From Mantis religiosa (taxonomy: Eukaryota > Arthropoda > Insecta > Mantodea > Mantidae): a stretch of 64,000 nucleotides of DNA. The notes under the pieces are model-generated. The model was given only the letters and a program-made list of their open reading frames with translations. It searched no databases and was not told the DNA's origin. The stretch lies in contig JAUKNK010000150.1 in the NCBI GenBank assembly GCA_030765055.1, positions 253,001 to 317,000 on the forward strand, written 5' to 3'. The translations under genes were made by a program, and so were the position numbers. Numbering within the stretch: position 1 is the first letter of the stretch; each line of letters starts with the position of its first letter. Positions 54,881 to 64,000 of this stretch are shown here, in pieces.

Positions 54881-55485
54881 ATAAATTATGTAAAATGAAA
54901 ATAAAGGTATATTCATGCAGAAATGAAGCTAGTCACAGTGAAGCAACAAATACATTTGTTTATGTAATAAAGGTATATGCATTCATTCATACTTTTTATT
55001 ATCACATAGTATGTCCCTGATGAAACAATACAGATTGTTTTAAAAAAATTTCAGTACACTAACAGCAGTGAACAATAAAATAGGACAATAGCTTTGACGT
55101 GAATTATGCTACTTTCTCTATACTTTTTATTTTCTGGTGATCTGTTATAAAATGTACAATTGGAGTGCACAATTCCATCTTGACAGAATTTAGTACTTGC
55201 CTTTATCATGTGTAAATTGCTATGTTGTCTTTTGTTATGTTAATGAATAACTGCATTTATGGTTAATATGCTGCAATCTTTGTCAAGAAGGTTTTTTGCA
55301 AAAGGAATGGATTCATTATGGAGGGAGTAAAGAGTATGGAACAATGCTTGTAATTTTGTTTTTAGAGTTTTGTGAAATGATATTTTTTAGAAAAGCTGTA
55401 AGTTACCAACATGCTTTAATATTACTATCATTGTGAATACGGCGTGATATTCTTTTATAGTAGCCAATGTTTTTGTTCCTCAGGT
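54881..55485. other. No gene recognised
   Basis: AT-rich spacer. Confidence 0.35.
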
Positions 55486-55489
55486 GTTG

Positions 55490-55675
55490 GAACGTCAAGG
55501 TAGATGCTTTTTTGAAATGTAATTTAAATTTATTAGGACATATTACAGCACATGAAATTTAAACCAAGAAAACGCATTCATTAGAAAATTGTTGGTGTTG
55601 TGTTGTAACACATGATAATATCACTTCAAAAGGTGCTCAAAATGGCCTCCATTTACTGCCAAAGACTGTCATTGA
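55490..55675 (-). pseudogene. Transposase 3' end fragment
   Basis: On the minus strand SLAVNGGHFEHLLK matches the terminal GGHFE motif of the 53.7 kb transposase remnant, followed by a non-coding tail ending in CCAACACCTGAGG. Confidence 0.5.
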
Positions 55676-55677
55676 AT

Positions 55678-55870
55678 TTTAGTTAATTTGATGGAAATTA
55701 TTCATTTCTTCACACTAGTTATATATGGATTGAAAGAGTCTGCATGAAAAATTAAATGCCACGGCCGGGATTTGAACCACGGATCTACTGGTTTCCGTCC
55801 AGTCGCTCTTACCCATTGAGCTACCATGGCCAATTTGCCGTCAATTCACCAATTGACTCATATAATTAGA
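55678..55870 (-). repeat. SINE-A copy, 5'-truncated
   Basis: The tail (TAATTTGATGGAAATTATTC) and a well-kept tRNA-like core are present: complement of GGGATTTGAACCACGGATC and CCCATTGAGCTACCATGG. The head is lost beyond 55,870. Confidence 0.7.
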
Positions 55871-56084
55871 ATTAAATAATTATTAAATTAAAATTGAATT
55901 ACATTACGTAAATTTAAACAATGACGTACATTCCCCAATCGCAGATAGCGGTACCTATGCCAAAGCGTCAACTCAGCCCGCCAAATTTGTTACAGATAAA
56001 ACTGTAACAGTTAGATATAGATTCAGGAGCTAAGATACCTGTTTTACCAGCAACTCCTAAAGAAGAATTGTCCTAAGAAATTCT
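55871..56084. other. Spacer, nothing recognised
   Basis: No supported feature. Confidence 0.3.
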
Positions 56085-56300
56085 CACTTTTCACTGAAAG
56101 TGCTGCTTAATCGTGATGCTGGAGATCAGTTCAGCTCCTCTTGGAGACGGCCTTAAAATGGTAATCCGTCGGCTTAAGAAGCACAGATCTATACAGCTTG
56201 ATTATCAACTTAAGTAATTACGTTTCTTTTACCCAATTAACTTTCTATACTTACCCCATCTGCTGTTCAGTGTTGCGAGTATTGGTAGATTTTGTATTTG
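56085..56300 (+). mobile_element. PLE-A tail fragment
   Basis: AGTGCTGCTTAATCGTGATG to TTACCCCATCTGCT matches 36,775-36,960 and 6,265-6,450, including CAGTTCAGCTCCTCTTGGA and CTTAAGAAGCACAGATC. It stops short of the hammerhead. Confidence 0.75.
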
Positions 56301-57479
56301 TTATTTGTGTTACATCCAAGAAGAAGGGCGGCAGTTGGAGGCGGTAGTTGGAGGCTATGTGGATCTCTTCTTTCTGCGTGTTTACCTTCAACTTGAATGT
56401 AGTAATCTATAACGGACACTTCTATTTCTTTAGGTATGAAGAGCTGTATACATCTGGATAAATCATGATTTCGTCCTTGTCATTCAGAATTTTTGAAATT
56501 CCACTTCTCTCGTTCGGCCTTCGATAAAGTGGTGCATAATAGCCTAAAGGTGTAAATATGGGATGGAGATCAGCAGGCCATATTCCCAAACCAAAGTGCT
56601 GATATGGAGTAGAAGAGACAATTTGCCACAGTAATAAGCATCATCAGGAACATCAGGTGTGTTGGTTCAATAGACATTCTGGAACAGCGCCATTAAGTAT
56701 CCAGATTATTTGATTTTGACGCACTAAATAAATGCACAAAATACGATAATATCTTAAACCTCAGTTTATATTTAAAACACAATAAGAAAGACTAAAATAA
56801 TTCAATCCAAATCACTGGTATAAATAGCTCCATTGGTGCAATTAACTATAAATTTCACAAAATTTAAAAGTTATTGGTTTACGATATTCTTTTGGTTCGT
56901 TATTTAATTTATACTCCTAGGTCACAATTAATAAAGGAGACATGACCTCCTATGATTTAAGAACTGAATGGTTGTCACGGTTGTAATGTTGTTATTATAC
57001 TCTGTCTCACACTAGTTTAGTTCTGCTCGGTTCTGCTGTAAATAACAAGGCGGAGCTGTCTCAATTCGCTACGTGTTAGACTCTACATGCACGCACATGC
57101 GTTTTGTATATAAGTATATAAGTGTATATATACACTATATATAGAGCAGCGCTAACTTTTAGACAATAAATATAATTGGGTTACACATTAATGTATTAAA
57201 TTTATGAGTTGGAATACTAATAGAATCATGCAGTAACATAGTGGTTTACCTTTAATCGGATTTCTACGAAAATTTTAATTTGCCGCAGATATTTACATCT
57301 CCACATCACAATATCTTCTCTGTCCACTATAACTGACTTCCACCCTCGCTTTTTAAATTTCAATCCAATATCTATCAACAACCAATGGAGAGAACTTGGT
57401 GAAAAATAGGAAAGTCTGTGTCATAATTTACCGCATGCGAAACCTTATTTAGAGCCGGTGGTTCAATTCTGAAAAAAAT
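56301..57479. other. No gene recognised
   Basis: Contains an AT palindrome (57,117-57,145, TATATAAGTGTATATATAC) but no coding signal. Confidence 0.35.
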
Positions 57480-57800
57480 AATCATGAACTTTACTGCGTA
57501 TAGCTCTTTTCATAAAATCGTCTATTTCTCTATGCGCTATTTGCATTTAGGCGATTTTCTCGGTGATCGTAGAGTTCCGGATGCTTGCTGTTCCATTCTA
57601 ACATTATGTACACTACTTGCGGAAACACCAAGGATCTCACCAGTTTCTTTCTCAATGTTCTTTTTATAGACGATTCCAGGTTTCTTTCTTTAAGCACCGC
57701 GAAAAAATGCGCGATCATTCGCCTCTCGCCAGGTTCTAAAGGTTTTGTCTCGATTGTGTTTCATTTCAGCTGAACCACTGGCCTGCTCCATGATGAAAAG
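57480..57800 (-). pseudogene. Transposase N-terminal HTH fragment
   Basis: On the minus strand, NDRAFFRGA then, after a stop, PGIVYKKNIEKETGEILGVS, ASSVHNVRMEQQASG and TLRSPRKSPKCK. The run T-G-E-I-L-G-V-S--S-V is a helix-turn-helix followed by the basic linker found at the start of a common arthropod DDE transposase family. The catalytic domain is missing. Confidence 0.5.
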
Positions 57801-58100
57801 CTTACTGATTTTAAATTTCATATATATAAGTGTTGCTGGGCTTGTGATGTATGCGAGATGTACAGGAAATACAGTGTTAAATATCAGAAGCAACTCCAGA
57901 CTATACACAATAACACCTTAATGAGCATTCGACTCGATACAGACCTCGTTGTGAGAGAGCCGCCTGGTATAGGAATGAAAAAATATTATATAATCGCAGT
58001 GTCCTTTAGCAATTGTTAAATAAAATACATCTTAATTTAACATAATAAGTTAAAGGTGTGTACAATTTCATCTGACTTCTATCTAATCTGTATATAGCAA
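57801..58100. other. No gene recognised
   Basis: No supported feature. Confidence 0.3.
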
Positions 58101-58104
58101 ACTA

Positions 58105-58560
58105 TGGCGATCCGAATCGCGATAGCGCGGCTTGTGTACACAAAGAGCCTGGAGATAAGGAGTATGCCGGAACAAATAGAGATAGCGCGAGATATAGGAC
58201 AGGCCGGCACTGATAAGGTTTCCCGTGTGGAACATTCTGGTGAAGCCTTGATTGTCTTATAGAACATTCGTTATCTAGTTTTTTCCAGAAATCTCTGGAA
58301 TTTATGGATGGGTGTATAAAAATAAGCCATATCTAGCGATCGAGTGAGTCGCAAACAGAGCAGTAGTAGTAATCAGCTGTGAATTGTTGTAACGAGAGCT
58401 GATATAAACAGGTGTAATCAGAACGCTGTTGTGATCATCGACCTTGGTGGATTGTATTTGTCATGTAATACTGCTACTGTGAGTGTATTTCTAAGCAAAT
58501 AAAGAACGATTTGAATTTATGCCAATTGGACTCAATTCTAAGAACCCACAAGGTCACAAT
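58105..58560 (+). repeat. Solo LTR, Gypsy-like
   Basis: About 456 bp. It shares with the 5,591 LTR CGATAGCGCGG near the start and TTGATTGTCTTA, and with all LTRs here the end AAATAAAGAACGATTTGAAT and AAGAACCCACAAGGTCACA. A poly(A) signal AAATAAAG lies near 58,498. ACTA occurs on both sides (58,101-58,104 and 58,561-58,564). Confidence 0.75.
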
Positions 58561-58564
58561 ACTA

Positions 58565-59049
58565 TTACCTATGTATATCTCTGTTGTAAATATTCCTTTC
58601 AGGACTCACAAGCCCAGAACACACCTTTGTGGTATGTGAAGCAGAAATAAATTAATTTCTCTCCGAAATTATCTAGCGCAAAGCAGTTATAAGAAAACCA
58701 CTTACAGCACTGTTCTTGTATATGGAGTTTATCGTACGCAAGCAAATAAAAGAAAACGTCCATTAATTTCGCTAAGCCAATCAACAGCTTAACCGTTTTC
58801 TGTCCCAATATCTCTGTCTCTCTTCCCACCCAGATGTTTACAATAGGATTAAACTAGGATTAGACAGATTATAGTCATGGCATCCTGTAAATAGCTTTGC
58901 CAAAACAAAGAAACCATATAAACTTTCCCAAAATCAAAAATTAAAATAGGACATTCCTTAGGAGACAACTTATTATGACAAATTTGCTATATTTCTCCAG
59001 AAAATATAAAATTTTGGACTATAAAATTCTGTCATTTATCAATTTAATT
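58565..59049. other. No gene recognised
   Basis: No supported feature; a 76-codon minus-strand frame has no known motif. Confidence 0.35.
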
Positions 59050-59345
59050 GCTTTTAAGGCGACCAGCCTTACATTGGAAGGACCAAACGTAATTTAGAAA
59101 CCAGGATGAAGGAACATTTTATAAATATTAGGTTTAAGCAAACTAATAAATCGGCCGTGGCAGAACAATATTTAATCTTGAAATGAATCTGAAAGTTAGA
59201 TAATTAAAGCAACCAAATGATCCGATAGATTTACTGGTTTTGGAGACAATATTTATTTTTAAGAACGGTGATCGCTTAAGGAATTTTCGGGCCCCACCAA
59301 TCGATTCTGTCTTTAAATTTGTTTCATTTTCAGATAGAATTTAAA
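59050..59345 (+). pseudogene. PLE-B copy 4
   Basis: Reads PYIGRTKRNLETRMKEHFIN (the YIG half of the endonuclease), FKQTNKSAVAEQY, then in another frame LVLETIFIFKNGDRLRNFRA. The GIY half is absent. Frameshifts and stops. Confidence 0.75.
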
Positions 59346-60045
59346 AGAAATGGAACTGTTAGAGACTGCCGCACGTCTCTGTGTCCTCCGACCTGTGGCC
59401 TGTACTCTCCTGCGGTTTATTCACTTCTTCCTTTTCCTTCTGAGGATAGATATGATGCATCCATGTAGGTTAGAGGTGTATGACCCTTATATTACTTCAA
59501 CTCTCATTAATTTTTCTACTCTTTGCTACAAACCCGACAAAAGAAATAAAGTAACTTGTTCGTAGCAGTCATATTTGCAAATTTTGGAATGAATATAAAA
59601 ATAGCACGAATCATAGCAGCAGCAACGATCACAGTTGAAAAAAATCAAAATTCGGTGCGTGCGACGTTGTACAGTTAAGCACGCATACTGGCTCGCTTTG
59701 CCGGAACATGCGGCTAATTTTTTGCGCGCTATAAAGATACCTACTTAAGAATTATTTTGTTTTCAGCCTGTTACCGAGCTATTTTTTCTGAGGAATGCTG
59801 TCCAAACCCCATGCTTGTAGCCTATCTGGTTTCGGAGATATGGAAAGATAAGGGCGCCTGACTAGAAAGCGAAGGACTGTTAAGTGTCAATGGTAGTTAT
59901 GCGGTGGATCCGGTGGTTTGACCTTGAAGTTCATGGCATTTGACCTTGAAAAAATCACGTACAGGTTTAGTGGCGGATTGAGATGATTTCCAGTTTTGGT
60001 GTAGGAGATGCTGTTTTGCGTCGTCTTGACTCTCGGAATCTCCAA
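59346..60045. other. No gene recognised
   Basis: No supported gene. A block with TTGACCTTGAAGTTCATGGC and TTGACCTTGAAAAAATC (59,917-59,958) is a short direct repeat. Confidence 0.35.
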
Positions 60046-60240
60046 TCCACCCCTCGACGCACCCCTAGCCACCCCCATCCACCCCACGCACACCCACGCG
60101 TCTTCTGGACCTCTTGCATCTCCAGACGCACCCCTATCCACTTCGTACACCCCCGTGCACCCTCTTGACTCTCTGCATTCCCCGTGCACCCCCTGCCACC
60201 CCCAGGCACCCTCGGGACCGGCTGCGTCCTCCGGAGGCGT
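60046..60240. repeat. C-rich degenerate tandem tract
   Basis: Repeated CACCCC-type words (CACCCCTAGCCACCCCC, CACCCCACGCACACCC, GTGCACCCCCTGCC). The minus strand is G-rich with many GGGG runs. Open frames here are side effects of composition. Confidence 0.8.
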
Positions 60241-61025
60241 TTACGAACTTACCAGCTTGGTGGCTGGTGACGTAGTGGACTTTTAATGCGTTGGTAATGG
60301 TCTAAAAGGGGTTATATGTTTTACTTTTTTAAGAATACAACGAAATAAAGGTCACGTGACTTTAGGAGAAGAAATGGAGAGTCGCAAGTGTCTAGTTGGG
60401 CGTCCAAGGATCAAAAGGAAGAAAATTGGGTGAAAACAATATTAAAAATAAGGCACGAAGGGACTTATAAGGTTTTAATTTGTTAAAGTAAGAATGTTTT
60501 TGATTGGTCAAAAGGGCTAAAGGCAGAGGTGTGATTGGTGGAAATAAAAATGTTTCTGGTTCATTAAAAAATCTGAAGCAAAGAAATACGGGGAATTAAA
60601 AATGCAAATTAGAAGCAGGTGGCGAGGAACTGATATGAGAGTGAAAATTAGATTGTTTCCTACATTGTAATCGGATAAATTTGTGGAATATTTGTTATCT
60701 TGGCTTTAACTCGTAAATCCGCTGTTTATAGGAAAAAGCATTGTGTGAGCATTTCAGCCATTTAAAACAGTCTCTTCCGGGTAACAGAAAAAAGCAAAAT
60801 TGCAACTTATCCGATTCCAGATGAGTGTATATATGAGCGCGCAGCTTCCTGCTTCCGCTTTACACCATTCAACTATACATTCAACTCCATTAACATGAAT
60901 TAGAGGAATAATCAGTTTAGGATGGTTTTGAGATAGCTTACAGTAATTTAGTTTAAATTTTAACAATAGTTTTCCAAATGATTTTCGCTTTGAGAGAATT
61001 ATTGAAAAGATTTAGAAATAACAAG
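60241..61025. other. No gene recognised
   Basis: No supported feature. Confidence 0.35.
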
Positions 61026-61029
61026 GAAT

Positions 61030-61490
61030 TTCTAATTTACACTCTCACATGAATTTCCTTCCTTGATTTTCTAATTGACACTTTCACATGAATTTCTCAC
61101 CTCAGGCTCAAAAGTTAAACTTTTACATGAATTTCTCATCTTGTTCTTCTAAATTACACTCACACGAATTTCTCACCTCAGGCTTCTAAGTTATACTTTC
61201 ACACGAATTTCTCACCCCGTTCTTCATATATACTCTTTCACATGGATGTCGCACCTTTTTGTTCTAATTGACATTTTCACATGAATCTCTCACCTCAGGC
61301 TTCTAAGTTAAACTTTCACATGAATTTCTCTCCTTGTTCTTCCAATTTACGCTTTCATATAAATTTTTCAGCTCTTTCTCTTGGTTGACACTTTTACATG
61401 AATTTGTGATGCTTCTAAGTTAAACTTTCACATGAACTTCTCTCCTTGTTCCTCTAATTGACAGTTTCAGGTGATTTTCTCACCTGAAAT
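61030..61490. repeat. ~40 bp minisatellite
   Basis: About 11 degenerate units built on CTTTCACATGAATTTCTC, alternating between units with CACCTCAGGCTTCTAAGTTA and units with CTTGTTCTTCTAATTGAC, so the higher-order period is ~80 bp. It lies just upstream of the polymerase gene and may be a subterminal or internal repeat of the same large element. Confidence 0.85.
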
Positions 61491-61499
61491 TTTGTCACT

Positions 61500-61855
61500 C
61501 CCCGGCACGTGTAGGTGATTTTGCTTGCTCAACTTCCTTTGCGCTGATGACGCAGCAGATCCCACGGTTGAAGATATTCCTAATTCTGCAAACTTAAACC
61601 ACTGCATACTACATGAAGAAACGCTGTCCCACTGCTGACTGGATTGTTTGCCTCTGCATTTCTCATGCTTTCTGCCATGTTTGGATGATTTAGCTTACAC
61701 TACTTCCTGTCCCCTAAAGGCGCGGCGGATGTTACGATAGAAGATCTTGCTGATTCTGAAAACTTAAACTATTGCAAACTGTATCAAGAAACGCCATCCC
61801 TCTGCTGATTGGATAGTTTTACCTAGCATTTCTCACGCTCTTAGGCACGCGTGGG
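61500..61855. repeat. ~175 bp direct repeat, two copies
   Basis: 61,507-61,680 and 61,682-61,855 share CTTCCTGTCCC-like, GCGGATGTTACG-like, AAACTTAAAC, GAAACGC, CTGCTGA-TGGAT and GCATTTCTCA blocks. The copies are diverged by perhaps 25-30%. Confidence 0.7.
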
Positions 61856-61878
61856 TATTTCAATTACGTAACTTTGAG

Positions 61879-61887
61879 TATAAAAGG
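61879..61887 (+). promoter_or_regulatory. TATA box before the polymerase
   Basis: TATAAAAGG, about 40 bp before the first codons of the polymerase region. GC-rich sequence follows. A plausible RNA polymerase II core promoter. Confidence 0.5.
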
Positions 61888-61919
61888 CGGGACTAGGCCG
61901 CGCGTACGGCATTTTAAGT

Positions 61920-64000
61920 TTGAAGAGATGGAGCAGGAAGACATCCAAATATTTCGTGAATGAGTACGATATACCTATTCCTGATGATGTGCTACCCAAA
62001 CTCGATGAAGAGAAGAAAGCATTTATTAAATTCGGGGGTGACGTGGAATCCAAACCCAAGGAGGAGGATGAGCGGAGAGAGGAGGATGAGGTAAGAGAGG
62101 AACCGCAAGTTGATATTATAGAACATAGGCAAATAACAATGAAAAACTGTATTCTGGATACTCGGAAACCAATATAGCGGTGCCTTCGATACCCGACGGT
62201 GCAGATCCATGGGACTGGGGTCATGGAATATTTCGGCAATTTTTACAATTTTTTAACAGGAACCAGCTACAAAAGTTGCCAGGGTGGTAATATCGATAAC
62301 GGATGGTCAACATCCCGATAGACCGTTTAACATCAGCGTTCGAAAATTTGACCAGGTAGATCCGGATGTCATTTTGCGTTCTATTGAGCGAGTTATACAA
62401 AGTAACAAGGACTTTTTAATGGAGGGGCCTCTTAAAATAAACTGTGTATGGACGAAGGAAGTCCTGGGTTCATGCTTTAAATTGTGTGATGAATGCAAAA
62501 CGAATAAAGGAATAATAGAAATACGAAACACAGACAGAGTGTGTTTGGATAGAGCAATAGCCGTTTGAAAAGCAAAGGTAGCCCACGATAAAGCCTACCC
62601 TAGTATTAAGAGGTGAGAGTATATGCAACTGGATAGAGAAAAAGCTTTGTGCTAGTCTACAGGGAAGGGAGATGAAATATGTTCCTTGGACGATGTGAAA
62701 GCTTTGAAGTCGTCTTACCCGGGTATTGCATTACAGTGTTTGAAGATCATACCGGAAAAATGTTTTTTACAAACCAAATACGCTTACCGTTAAATGTATT
62801 GATATCATGTACCACGAAGGTCATTTAATTATATTGTGCAATTGTACAAAGCGATCAAATGTAGTTGGTTTTGCAGATACTGCAGTGCTCCATGTAAGGT
62901 CAAACAGGAAAGGCACAAGTGCGATAAAGAATGTAATAAATGTCACGTTGACTACCATCACAATTTCGGAACTTACGTGGCATGCGATTCCTTTGCCCGC
63001 CAGTTTAATGGGCGGCAGTGCTTCGAAAGCCACTTGATGTAAGGCGCCTTTTATTTTAAGCAGTTATCCATATTTGATGTTGAAAAAACCCGTTTAAGAT
63101 GCGATAAACTGTATAGTACAAGAAACAGGAAAATACAGCACCAGTGCTGAGAGAAATATTGTAGGAACGGTAAGAACCCCGTAGAGGGGAATCATCGATG
63201 ATACATTTAACCGTATAAGGCCTCTTTATCCAAGAAACCCTTTATATTCATGTTTATTGACTTCGAATGTATACAGGATACCGAGTATGCAGAAAATCCA
63301 GAAGTGCGGGTGCATGAGGCCAATTTGTATCAGGCGTGTTCATAGTCCATTATCGAAAATGAAAACATAGCCTATTGTACGCAATGTGGCATGAGGGAGT
63401 CTTTAAGGACACGATAAGGACACGGTGAAGCATATTCCAGAGCATGCTACGCAAGGTAGGTTTAAATCATGGGATTTGGTAGTTTTTTCCACAATTTACG
63501 ATCCTAAGATAGCCAATTTATCCTGAAACATATGGTAGGCACTTTAAAATGGAAACCCGAATAGATCATGAACGGAAAAAATATACCGAATAAAATACCT
63601 ACACGTAACGTTTCTCGATACTGTAAATGTTATACCTATGGCTCTTTCGCGATTTTCCAAAACCTTTCAGCTTCAGGAGTGCAAGGGTTACTTTCCATTT
63701 CTGTTTAACGCTAGGGAAAATCAAAGATATGTAGGGCCAATTCCAGATAAAAAGTTTAATTCTCGCGAAAACAGGTTCAAAGCCAAACTTAAAGATTTCG
63801 AGGAGTGGCACTTAAACATGGTAACCGAAGGATACGTGTTTGACATGCAAGAAGAAATGGTAGCGTTCTGCAAGTCGTACGTTTGCCTGTTATTTTTTTG
63901 GGGCAACAAAATTTCGAAAGGAATTCAATGCCGAAAATGGCATCGACCCGTTCAGAGAATGTGTTACCGTAGCCAATGCCTGCATGAACGAGTACCAGAA
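61920..64000 (+). pseudogene. Polinton-type protein-primed DNA polymerase B, partial and broken
   Basis: The N-terminal region opens with TSKYFVNEYDIPIPDDVL, a conserved leader, then VVISITDGQHPDRPFNISV. A Cys-rich part (CRYCSAPCKVKQERHKCDK, CNKCHVDYH) is zinc-binding-like. The exonuclease follows: FIDFEC near 63,255 (Exo I), LVVFS then NLRS-stop-DSQFIL near 63,500 (Exo II), and FCKSYVCLL near 63,870 (Exo III, mutated). The polymerase palm lies beyond the window. This order fits family B2 polymerases of Polinton/Maverick elements. At least six stops or frameshifts; no terminal repeats, integrase or capsid genes are visible. The element is old and dead here. Confidence 0.8.

Noticed and set aside
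57530..57718. Minus-strand 62-codon frame resembling an RTE post-thumb block (LVRSLVFPQVVY)
   Set aside because: A different frame of the same DNA gives a longer, better match to a transposase helix-turn-helix; only one can be right.
60008..60286. Pro/His-rich 92-codon frame
   Set aside because: Composition effect of the C-rich tract.

Overview
The window is a stretch of animal, almost certainly arthropod (insect-like), nuclear genome made almost wholly of decayed and nested transposable elements. Support: mariner DD34D, piggyBac, hAT and Polinton-type polymerase sequences, Gypsy LTR elements, several LINE lineages, Penelope-like elements (PLEs), tRNA-headed SINEs with target-site duplications (TSDs) and long microsatellites. 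I recognise no intact host gene, no rRNA, no functional tRNA and no CRISPR. A blattodean (cockroach/termite) origin is only a guess.

Layout. 0-10 kb: SINEs, a LINE with a C-terminal zinc motif (two copies), a PLE inverted-repeat structure split by a solo LTR, a hAT remnant. 10.3-17.3 kb: a 5.7 kb Gypsy element with ~95% identical LTRs and an AATAT TSD, inserted in a Jockey-like LINE. 17.3-25.8 kb: SINEs and two copies of one mariner. 25.8-26.8 kb: a 960 bp TAA/TAATGA/TAATCA microsatellite. 27-38 kb: PLEs, a multicopy transposase-like gene remnant, GT repeat, SINEs. 38.8-45.8 kb: a minus-strand endonuclease/RT LINE split by a structurally complete 2.49 kb piggyBac (TTAA at both ends). 45.8-54.9 kb: LINE endonuclease, a second mariner, a PLE insertion with 75 bp inverted arms and a 12 bp TSD inside an RNase H-bearing LINE. 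55-61 kb: fragments, a solo LTR, a C-rich tract. 61-64 kb: minisatellite, direct repeats, TATA box and a broken Polinton-type protein-primed DNA polymerase running off the end.

Most interesting observation: at least seven sites, in several unrelated repeat sequences, fold as minimal type I hammerhead ribozymes (core C-U-G-A-N-G-A, helix II, G-A-A-A, 2-bp or palindromic helix III). Most lie in or beside PLE sequences or inverted repeats. Nearly all share one extra U between the core and helix II. The best are at 31,788-31,832 (minus), 37,065-37,111, 49,920-49,960 and 51,212-51,252. Two copies of one PLE family have different helix I sequences that still pair. PLE hammerheads are known as a class; the density, diversity and shared extra U here merit checking.
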